64,000 bases of DNA from positions 240,407-304,406 of the forward strand of contig NZ_LMLH01000023.1 in the NCBI RefSeq assembly GCF_001421885.1. Direction: 5' to 3'. Below are positions 51,469 through 58,931 of the stretch, in pieces. This DNA comes from Pseudomonas sp. Leaf48 (GTDB lineage: Bacteria; Pseudomonadota; Gammaproteobacteria; Pseudomonadales; Pseudomonadaceae). The notes beneath the pieces are model-generated. The model did not search any database. It was not told the DNA's origin and saw nothing but the letters and a program-made list of their open reading frames with translations. The translations under genes were made by a program, and so were the position numbers. The stretch's first letter is position 1. The number at the start of each line of letters is the position of its first letter.

Positions 51469-52503
51469 ATGGATCAGATTCTTTCTCTTCTCTCCGATAC
51501 CATTCCCAAAGCCCAGACCCTGGAGCAACTTACGCGTCCCCTGCTGACCCTGCTCAGTCAGGTCACCGGCATGGAGTCGACCTACCTGACGACCATTGAT
51601 ACCGACGAGGGTGTGCAGCGTATCGAGTTCGCACGCAACGTCGGTGACATGGTGATCCCGGAAGGGTTGGTCGTGCCCTGGACAGATACGCTGTGCAAGC
51701 GGGCGCTGGAAGAGAATCGCATGTATTCGGATAACGTTGCCGAATGTTGGGGCGACTCGGAAGCTGCCGCGGCCTTGGGCATCAGAACTTACGTGAGCGC
51801 GCCCATCAGGTCCCAGGATGGACAAGTGCTGGGGACGGTATGTGCCGCCAGCTCAAATCAGGTGGCCCGCTCTGCTGAAGTGGAACCCTTGCTGATGCTG
51901 CTGTCCGGGTTGCTGGGATATTCCCTTGAACGTGGGCTGCTTGTAGAGCGGCTTCAGGCGGCCAACGCCGAGTTGACCAAGCTGGCCCTGACAGATCCAC
52001 TCACCGGCCTGTCCAACCGCCGTGCCATTCTGAACGATGCCGAGCGCATGTTCGCCCTCGCCCAGCGGGAGAACAAGTACATCCTGATGGGGGTCATCGA
52101 TCTGGATGGGTTCAAGATAATCAACGACACCCGCGGCCACTTGGCAGGAGACGAGCTACTACGCGGTGTGGCCGCCCAACTGCAGCATGGCCTTAGAACC
52201 AGCGACGTCATCGGACGCACTGGCGGTGATGAATTCATCGTGATCGCCCTGGGCACACCCGCTGACCACTCGGAACTGGAAAGTGACCGGCGACACGCCG
52301 CCGAACTGCTACAGGAGCGCCTGTCCAAAGCGACGATAGGGCGATATGAGCTGGGCCATGGTCTTGGTGATATTGAATATACCGGCGCGAGTGTCGGGGT
52401 CGTGGCAGTGATACCGGGCAACATGACGGTGGACGAGGCCACAAAGCTGGCAGACCGCGAGATGTATAACGTCAAACAGCAGCGAAACCGTCAACGGAAG
52501 TAG
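51469..52503 (+). CDS. GAF-domain diguanylate cyclase
   Basis: This 344-residue cytoplasmic protein has an N-terminal GAF domain (about residues 15-160; VPWTDTLCKRALEENR, TYVSAPIRSQDGQVLGTVCA) and a GGDEF domain. The GGDEF domain has DPLTGLSNRR, VIDLDGFKIINDTRGHLAGDE and an intact active-site GGDEF at about residues 251-255. It should make cyclic di-GMP. No RxxD inhibitory site is apparent upstream of GGDEF. It is a single gene 98 bases after the LTA-synthase-like gene, followed by a broken histidine kinase and a GGDEF-EAL protein, forming a signalling cluster. Confidence 0.9.
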   Translation: MDQILSLLSDTIPKAQTLEQLTRPLLTLLSQVTGMESTYLTTIDTDEGVQRIEFARNVGDMVIPEGLVVPWTDTLCKRALEENRMYSDNVAECWGDSEAAAALGIRTYVSAPIRSQDGQVLGTVCAASSNQVARSAEVEPLLMLLSGLLGYSLERGLLVERLQAANAELTKLALTDPLTGLSNRRAILNDAERMFALAQRENKYILMGVIDLDGFKIINDTRGHLAGDELLRGVAAQLQHGLRTSDVIGRTGGDEFIVIALGTPADHSELESDRRHAAELLQERLSKATIGRYELGHGLGDIEYTGASVGVVAVIPGNMTVDEATKLADREMYNVKQQRNRQRK

Positions 52504-52641
52504 CAAAGCCGAAGGTCATTTGTCATCAGTAAAGCCTGGATAAAGGACGCCAATTGCACGTTATGGCCAAGTATTAAGGCTGCTTGTACAGGTGGGGGCT
52601 ATAATTTTGAAATATCGCCCTCCCATTGTTCTGTGATCCCT

Positions 52642-53816
52642 ATGCCGGAAGATTACGAGTCGAAACCCGGTTCTGAAGTTCTCTTCGACGAAGCTGAATG
52701 TGGCGTGCTGCTTACCGCAGAAAATGGCCAGATCGCCCAGGTCAACCTGACTTTCTGCCGCTGGTTAGGCTACCGGCGAGAAGAGTTGCTCGGCCGGCAC
52801 ATTCAGGACCTGATGAGCATGGAGGGAGGACATTTCATAAGACGTACTGGGCGCCCCTGATGCAGATACAGGGCGTTGTTGCTGACGTAAAGTTCGATCT
52901 GACCCACTACAACGGACATTCCATGGCGATGATGCTCAGCGCCATCGCGTGTGAGCATTCTCAAGGCATATTTCATGAGATGACGTTGTTCAAAGCCGCG
53001 GACAGGCAAAGATACGAACGCGAGCTGCTCAATGCCCGAATGCTTGCCGATAGACATTTGGCCAAGCACCTCAAGGACCAGCGCGTACTGGATCTGACCC
53101 AGGATAAATTGCGCATCACCTATGCGGCGGCTGAGGACAGAGCCCTGTTCGCCGAGCAACTCATCGGGATTGTCAGCCATGACCTGCGCAACCCCTTGTC
53201 GGCCATAAAAATGGCGACGGAACTGTTGGGTCGCCGGGAGCTGGATGCCAAGCAAGTGCAAATACTGGGACACATCAGCCATTCGGCCGATCGCGCTCAG
53301 CGTCTGGTTGCCGACCTGCTGGATTTTACCTTGACGCAGGTTGGCCGAGGTATTGCCGTCGTACCCAAACCAGTCGATTTACACGAATTGGTGGCTGACT
53401 GCCTGGAGGAGTTGAGCCTGGCTTTTCCCGGGCATAAGTTGACCCATCTGCGCCATGGGCAAGGCGCCTTTACTGCCGACAGTGATCGGCTCTACCAGCT
53501 CATTGGCAACCTGGTCGCCAACGCATTTGCCTACGGCGCCAGCGAGAGTGAAGTCACCGTGTCCACTGCCTTTGAAGATCAAGCGCTGGTTATCACCGTG
53601 CACAATTTCGGCACGCCGATACCCAAGGTATTACTCAGGGATTTGTTTGAGCCGATGATCCGTGGCAGTCATGACAATGCAGAACTCAGAAGTGTCGGGT
53701 TGGGCCTGTTCATTGTTCGGGAGATCGCAAGAGCGCACCACGGTGATGTGGTCGTAGACTCTTCTCTCGCAGCCGGTACAACGTTCACGGCAACCTTTCC
53801 TCGTACCCTTGACTGA
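52642..53816 (+). pseudogene. PAS-sensor histidine kinase gene broken by a one-base frameshift
   Basis: The gene starts at ATG 52642 (MPEDYESKPGSEVLFDEAECG) with a PAS domain. After LLGRHIQDLMSMEGG it falls out of frame at 52822-52829, and the continuation (RTFHKTYWAPLMQIQGVVADVKFDLTHYNGHSM) lies in the next frame. If GAGGGAGG were GAGGGGAGG the two parts would join, reading MEGRTFHK, so one G of a G-run is missing. The second part has the DHp motif SHDLRNPLSAIKMATELLGR and an HATPase domain (GNLVANAFAYG, GLGLFIVREIARAHHGDV). The rest of the protein is intact. A sequencing error in the G-run cannot be excluded. Confidence 0.8.
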
Positions 53817-53829
53817 CGTTGTACGCAGT

Positions 53830-56403
53830 TTATGCCTTCTGTATTTCGCCGACGCCTGCCAAGGCGTCGAACGCATCGCTATCCAGCGGCCGGCTGAGGA
53901 AATAGCCCTGACCTTCGTCACAGGAAACCGTTTTGAGCAAACTCAGTTGTTCGGCCGTTTCAATGCCTTCTGCCGTCACCGTCAGCGCCAAGGCGCGCCC
54001 CAAGCCCACGATAGCCTGGATGATGGCCCTGTCGTCCTCGCTTTGATCGAGCCGGCTCAAAAAGCTGCGGTCTATTTTCAGGCCGTCGAAAGGAAAAGCG
54101 CGCAGATAGCTCAACGAGGAGTATCCCGTTCCGAAATCATCCATGGCGATGCGTACGCCGAGGCGTTTGAGGGTACGCATCAGCTCCAGGGCGCCAGTGG
54201 CGTCTTCGAGCATCACGCTTTCAGTAACTTCCAGCTCTACCCGGGCGGGGTCGATGGCCGAGTCCACCAGTGCTTTCTGAATACGCTCGACCAGATCGCC
54301 GCGCTTGAATTCGGTAGGTGACAGGTTGACCGACACGAACAGGTTTTGCGGCCAGCGCGAAGCGCAATCGCAGGCGGTATTGATCACCCAGTTGCTCAAG
54401 GAAAGTATCAGCCCGGATTCTTCGGCAATCGGGATAAAAGTGTCGGGAGGTATCAGGCCCCGCTCAGGGTGCTGCCAGCGTACCAGCGCTTCGGCACCCA
54501 CCATGCGACCGTCAGCGATACGGTAGCGCGGCTGGAAGTGCAGGCGCAGCTGTCCGTCCTTGATCGCGAAACGCAGGTCGTTTTCCAGGCGGCGACGCTC
54601 GATGATCCTGGTGTTCATATCGCCTGCATAGAAGCGCCAAGTGTTACGGCCGGCAGACTTGGCCTCGTACAGTGCAATATCGGCATAGCGCAGTAATTCC
54701 GCCGCCTCGCAAGCATCATTCGGCGCCATCGCGATGCCAATGCTTGCGCTGACAAACACTTGCTGCTGATCAATCTCTATCGGCCGTTCAACCGACTCGA
54801 TCAGGCGACGGCACAGTGCCTCGACCTCATCCTGGGAACTCACGTCTGTGAGTATCAGGACAAACTCGTCCCCGCCAACCCGGGCCACAAGGTCGCCGTG
54901 ACGCACGCACTCGGCCAGGCAACTCGACACTTCATTGAGCACCAGATCCCCCGCGGCATGTCCGAGCAAATCATTGACCGGTTTAAAACGATCGAGGTCC
55001 AGGCAGAGCATGACCAGAGGTTGTTCCGGCGTCGGCAAGGCCTTGAGTTTACCGTCGAGAAACTCCTGCAGACGTGTTCTGTTGGGCAGTCCGGTCAGGG
55101 CATCATGCTGGGAGAGAAATTCAATACGCCGACGGGCTTCGACTTCCTCGGTGACATCCGTTGCGGTACCTCGAAAGCCTGTGTCTGACATATTCCTGGC
55201 CGAGATACGCGTGATTCGTTCGCGGCCTGCGCTATCAATGTAGCGGCACTGCAGGCTGATATCCTGGCGGCGATTGGGAATGCTCAGCCACTGAGTTAAT
55301 GACCCAGGTTCCGTGCCTAGCAAATCATCGATTGGCGCCCCTATCCAGGCGATCCTGGAGAGCCCGGTCACATCGTCAAATCGATCGGATAAATAGGTGA
55401 AACGACCCTGGGCATCTATTTCCCATACCCAGTCCGAGATGGCTTCAACGACGTCTCGAAAGCGCGCTTCGCTGATGGCCAGGGCGTCCTGACTGCGATG
55501 CAGCGATGTGTAACTGGCGTCCAGGGCAAGCGCGCTGGCGGTTGTGCGGCGCAAGATGGCCCAGGTCATCAGGCACACCAGCAGCGCGGCGATGCCAATC
55601 AACGGCAAGCCTACCCCCAGCAACCGCAGCCCGGGGCGGGAAGGACTCCAACGCAGACTGCCGGCTGCTCCGTTCTCACCCAGGGGCAGGAAATACGTCG
55701 CATCCCTTTCCTCAGGCGTGCCAACGTGCAGGCCGTCTACACCGAAATCCTGGCCCATCACCTGGAGTTTGGCGCTGTCGAGAAAGTCTACGAAAATCAG
55801 CACCGACGCTGGCCTGGCATCAGCCTCCACTGTCGGGTCGGTTCCGGGGGTAATGGCTGCAGCCGCCACCAGGGCGGGTACACCTGCAATATCGATGAAG
55901 GCGGTTATCGGTGTTTCTGCTTGCTCTCCTTCCCGAGCCTTCTCGAGAATCGGTGCAATGGACTGTTTGAGCCAGTCTGCGGCTGCAACACTGCTCAACT
56001 TGCCCTCGACCACCGAGTACACGGTGCGATTGTCATCGCTGACGACAAACACTCCCCGAAATCCAAAGTCAGGATAGAGCGAAGGCCCCAGGTTCTGTCG
56101 TACATAGGCCCAGTCAGGGTCAACCTGAACATGCAGGTACTTGTAGGTTTCACCCCAGAACGCGTAATCCTTGACGGTCGCGCGCACTGATTTTTCCAAC
56201 GATTGCACAGCCTTTTTTGTGTAGAAGGCGCTTTCGACCTGTTCGGTATGGTCCAGGTCATTGGCCAGATAAACCAGTGAGCCGCTGGCTAGCACGAACA
56301 CGCCAGCCAGTAACCCGAGAAACTTGAAGAGTGAGGCCCTTGCCAGCGACACACTTGAACGATTGGAGAGGGAGTTTTCAATAGAGGCGAAACTGTTCGG
56401 CAT
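53830..56403 (-). CDS. CHASE4-PAS-GGDEF-EAL cyclic di-GMP enzyme
   Basis: This 857-residue inner-membrane protein has a first helix (about residues 27-47), a periplasmic CHASE4 sensor (about 50-260; YAFWGETYKYL), a second helix (about 265-285) and a PAS domain (about 310-430). A GGDEF domain follows (VARVGGDEFVLI, about residue 509), then an EAL domain (GAEALVRW, about 637; DDFGTGYSSL; EGIET). The GGDEF and EAL catalytic residues are both present, so it could make or break cyclic di-GMP. The start at 56403 is chosen for GGGAAA upstream. It is convergent with the broken histidine kinase gene, 13 bases apart. Confidence 0.92.
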   Translation of the reverse strand: MPNSFASIENSLSNRSSVSLARASLFKFLGLLAGVFVLASGSLVYLANDLDHTEQVESAFYTKKAVQSLEKSVRATVKDYAFWGETYKYLHVQVDPDWAYVRQNLGPSLYPDFGFRGVFVVSDDNRTVYSVVEGKLSSVAAADWLKQSIAPILEKAREGEQAETPITAFIDIAGVPALVAAAAITPGTDPTVEADARPASVLIFVDFLDSAKLQVMGQDFGVDGLHVGTPEERDATYFLPLGENGAAGSLRWSPSRPGLRLLGVGLPLIGIAALLVCLMTWAILRRTTASALALDASYTSLHRSQDALAISEARFRDVVEAISDWVWEIDAQGRFTYLSDRFDDVTGLSRIAWIGAPIDDLLGTEPGSLTQWLSIPNRRQDISLQCRYIDSAGRERITRISARNMSDTGFRGTATDVTEEVEARRRIEFLSQHDALTGLPNRTRLQEFLDGKLKALPTPEQPLVMLCLDLDRFKPVNDLLGHAAGDLVLNEVSSCLAECVRHGDLVARVGGDEFVLILTDVSSQDEVEALCRRLIESVERPIEIDQQQVFVSASIGIAMAPNDACEAAELLRYADIALYEAKSAGRNTWRFYAGDMNTRIIERRRLENDLRFAIKDGQLRLHFQPRYRIADGRMVGAEALVRWQHPERGLIPPDTFIPIAEESGLILSLSNWVINTACDCASRWPQNLFVSVNLSPTEFKRGDLVERIQKALVDSAIDPARVELEVTESVMLEDATGALELMRTLKRLGVRIAMDDFGTGYSSLSYLRAFPFDGLKIDRSFLSRLDQSEDDRAIIQAIVGLGRALALTVTAEGIETAEQLSLLKTVSCDEGQGYFLSRPLDSDAFDALAGVGEIQKA

Positions 56404-56707
56404 AATTTCCCGCAAGTCGTTGTGGCGAGTCGGATGTACAGCATGCAATCGGCTGCGTTAGCGGAAACATGAATAAGTTCATTTTTCCCTGACCGTGCAT
56501 AACCCTCTGGCAAAGGTTAGACGAGGATTGCGCTTCCCACTCTAGGCATGAGAGAAATTTATGCTGGATATGAACAGTGACTGAAAGCGATTACAAACGG
56601 AGTGCTCTAACTGACGGCTGCAACTTGTGCGCAAGTATCAGAAGACGGGAGATGAAACGAGCTGTGCACCGTAATGGCGCCCTACCTTTGCCCGATTTTC
56701 TCCGGTA
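56404..56707. other. Intergenic region upstream of the putative small RNA
   Basis: The minus strand contains the promoter of the GGDEF-EAL gene. On the plus strand it must contain the promoter of the putative small RNA, but no clear -35/-10 pair could be fixed. No coding frame was found. Confidence 0.4.
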
Positions 56708-56821
56708 GTGCCTGACCTGCTGGGCAAGACAGGCACCAGATCTTCGGGAGGTTCGATTACGAAGCACCTGAAGAAGATCGAACTGAACTCAGGCCTGGGT
56801 CAGGCCTGAGTTCAGTTTTTT
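56708..56821 (+). ncRNA. Putative structured small RNA with rho-independent terminator
   Basis: Three consecutive stem-loops lie on the plus strand of a region with no plus-strand gene: GTGCCTG/CAGGCAC (56708-56714 with 56730-56736), GATCTTC/GAAGATC (56739-56745 with 56773-56779, with inner AGGT/ACCT and TTCG/CGAA pairs), and the 17-bp terminator stem from 56781. Flanking genes are both on the minus strand, so the terminator serves no known gene. The 5' end is not determined and may lie upstream. No named Pseudomonas small RNA was recognised. Confidence 0.6.
56781..56821 (+). terminator. Strong rho-independent terminator
   Basis: AACTGAACTCAGGCCTG (56781-56797) pairs perfectly with CAGGCCTGAGTTCAGTT (56801-56817) around a GGT loop. 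A T-run at 56815-56821 follows on the plus strand. On the minus strand the A-run is on the wrong side, so it terminates plus-strand transcription. Confidence 0.9.
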
Positions 56822-56839
56822 GTACTTTGCCATCAGCTG

Positions 56840-57397
56840 TTATGGATAGCTGGTACGACTTTTAGAGACTGGCGTTCCGGCTTTGCTCAACCCCTTGGAG
56901 TTGTGATCTCCTGGCGTCGAGGCAGCAATAGCACTGGCTTTGCTCACGCCGCGAGTATCTTTGGAGTGTGCGATGCCCGAAGTCGTTGTGCCATGGCCGC
57001 GGTCACTGTTGCGTTCACTGCCGTAGTGATTCCCGCTTTCACCATGATCGCGAACGGCCTTGCCCGCATGATCACTACTCAGTCCGTTGCCTCGACCGTT
57101 ACTGTCAGCCTTGCCGGAGTGGCCTGAACCGCTATGGCCGCCGCCTGCGCCGCTGCCGTGGCCACCGCCAACGCCACCGCCACCGCCGTGACCGCCACCG
57201 CCACCGCCACCGCCACCACCACCACCACCACCACCACCACCACCACCACCACCACCACCACCACCACCACCACCACCACCTCCATCCTTGGCAGAGGCAG
57301 AGCTCATGATGGACAGATCAGCAGGTAGTAGTGGAGCGGCTGCAAGCATCAGGGTGCACGACAATACTGCAACGAAACTCTTGTTATATAAAAGCAT
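56840..57397 (-). CDS. Exported glycine-rich low-complexity protein
   Basis: This 185-residue protein has a signal peptide (MLLYNKSFVAVLSCTLMLAA, with cleavage likely near SASA-KD). A run of 31 consecutive glycines follows, then a Gly/His/Ser-rich middle (GHGSGAGGGHSGSGHSGKAD) and a polar Ser/Lys/Asp tail. The start at 57397 is supported by GGAAGC. The glycine run is encoded mostly by GGT repeats (57213-57280) and its length is prone to slippage in units of three, so the protein can vary without a frameshift. The function is unknown; it may be an envelope or matrix protein. Confidence 0.7.
   Translation of the reverse strand: MLLYNKSFVAVLSCTLMLAAAPLLPADLSIMSSASAKDGGGGGGGGGGGGGGGGGGGGGGGGGGGGGGGHGGGGGVGGGHGSGAGGGHSGSGHSGKADSNGRGNGLSSDHAGKAVRDHGESGNHYGSERNSDRGHGTTTSGIAHSKDTRGVSKASAIAASTPGDHNSKGLSKAGTPVSKSRTSYP
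57213..57280. repeat. (CCA)n trinucleotide microsatellite in the poly-glycine gene
   Basis: A pure CCA run of about 22 units on the plus strand encodes GGT glycine codons on the minus strand. It is bordered on the left (about 57191-57212) by an ACCGCC hexanucleotide repeat encoding GGT-GGC glycines. Together with the first GGA codon they give 31 glycines. Confidence 0.95.
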
Positions 57398-57567
57398 GAT
57401 AGCTTCCATGGGTTGATATCTCATGCCATAAGACTCACCAAGTCCCGGCTAGTTCAGGTCTGGCGACAGATGGAATGCAATGCACCCTGCCCCGATAAAC
57501 AAGTTGCAAAAGAGGCGAACAAGGATGGTGTTTAATAGTTGAGCTGTTCGCATTCGCAATTCAAATA

Positions 57568-58038
57568 TTAATCAAAGGCACCATTGAGAACTTCGTAAAT
57601 GAGCCCGGTGGCCAGCGCTACCAGTATCAGGTCGGTGCCCGCCTGCTGCCATTCGTAGCCCTCATAACGAGGCAAGGTGCCGATCAGGCGACCGTCCAGT
57701 TTTTTCGCGATACCTGGTGGAAGAGGTTTGCCTCGCGCGAGGTTTTTTTGAATGCCCGGTGGCAATGCCGGGCCGGGGCTCCAGTAGTCCCGATGGGTGC
57801 CGACAATCCCCAGGATGCTGCCGTGATTGATGCTGGGACCATGACTCCAATCACTGTCCCCGGAGTTCTTGCCGCTGTTGCCCTGACCGCCCTGATTGCC
57901 ATGAGCCTGGCTGTTGTGCGGATGCGCCTTGCCGTTTCCCTGGCCCTTTCCATTACCTTGATCAGCTAATGCAGTCGCTGAACCGCAGACTAGCGCAAGG
58001 CTTGTAACCGCTGCGATCAATGCACGAGATTTGAACAT
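57568..58038 (-). CDS. CigR-family exported protein
   Basis: This 156-residue protein has a signal peptide (ALIAAVTSLALVCGSATALA-DQ), then a low-complexity Gly/Asn/His/Gln linker (GNGKGQGNGKAHPHNSQAHG). The C-terminal domain has the CigR signature: PPGIQKNLARGKPLPPGIAKK, a late EGYEWQQAGTDLILVALATG and a hydrophobic end. In Salmonella CigR is an anti-virulence factor; the pseudomonad homologue has no known role. The start at 58038 is set by GGAACG. It lies near the glycine-rich protein gene on the same strand, but the 170-base gap suggests separate transcription. Confidence 0.8.
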   Translation of the reverse strand: MFKSRALIAAVTSLALVCGSATALADQGNGKGQGNGKAHPHNSQAHGNQGGQGNSGKNSGDSDWSHGPSINHGSILGIVGTHRDYWSPGPALPPGIQKNLARGKPLPPGIAKKLDGRLIGTLPRYEGYEWQQAGTDLILVALATGLIYEVLNGAFD

Positions 58039-58188
58039 GGGTCGTTCCTTCATCGTGGTGAGTGATTACTATGCACTTTAGACGCAAGCGATGATATCGG
58101 CTGGATATCCCCCACCCGCTACCTCTCATGGACTGGAGCGTGGTCAGACGGCAAAGTGATCGCGGGCATCTGAGCAGGAGCGCTTTTG

Positions 58189-58686
58189 TTACTTGCGCCT
58201 GGCTGCTCTCAGCTCATCCAATAGCAACACACCGGCCCCTGCCATAATGGCGATGTCAGCAATATTGAACACACCGGTGTGCAAGGGTCCGAGGTTGAGG
58301 ATCAGGTAGTCGACCACGTGCCCCTCACGAAACACCCGATCGATCAGATTGGATGCACCACCCAGCGCAATCAAATAGACGGCTGCCGCCCTGACAGGAA
58401 CCGTCGCCCAACGTGCCAACGCCCACCCGGTAGCCCAGACAACAACGACGGCCACGCCGACAATAAAGATCATCTGTTTAACCCCGGGTGCCAACCCCGC
58501 ACCCAGGCTCAGAAAGGCGCCCGGGTTCAAGCTCAAGGCGATATCGAGCCAGGCGAAGCTGCCGCCAATCCTGAAACTGTCAGATTGCAGGGAAACCAGT
58601 GCCTGTACCTTGACCCACTGCTCCACAGCAATGAATCCCAGGCCAATCAGTACCGCAAAAAGCCGACTTCTCATTACCGCTTCCAT
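58189..58686 (-). CDS. Signal peptidase II-like protein (LspA paralogue)
   Basis: This 165-residue inner-membrane aspartyl peptidase-like protein has four predicted helices. The lspA boxes are LNPGAFLSLG, GGASNLIDRVFREGHVVDYL with the first catalytic Asp (canonical GNLIDR reads SNLIDR), and FNIADI with the second catalytic Asp. Both aspartates are therefore present. The housekeeping lspA of pseudomonads sits with ileS; this copy is alone, so it is a second paralogue. The start at 58686 is chosen for AAAGGA 6 bases upstream. It is divergent from a TonB-dependent receptor gene. Confidence 0.83.
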   Translation of the reverse strand: MEAVMRSRLFAVLIGLGFIAVEQWVKVQALVSLQSDSFRIGGSFAWLDIALSLNPGAFLSLGAGLAPGVKQMIFIVGVAVVVVWATGWALARWATVPVRAAAVYLIALGGASNLIDRVFREGHVVDYLILNLGPLHTGVFNIADIAIMAGAGVLLLDELRAARRK

Positions 58687-58931
58687 GAACAGTCCTTTTA
58701 TCCATTCATAACCAGTACGCAACGGTGGCCGCCTTGTTCGGCAGCGGCGGCAAAATAGCCCAGCCTGCTTGCCAGGTCTACCGCCAGAAGTTTTGCCAGC
58801 CACGCAGGTTTTGGTCAATCGCAACGTCGGCCGGCACTTGCACACAAAAAAAGACAAATCGCCATGTGTTTCCTTGGTATTTTCCTGCGTCGCACTTTTC
58901 ACTGCCCGTTCCCGTACGTTTGGAGTCCTTG

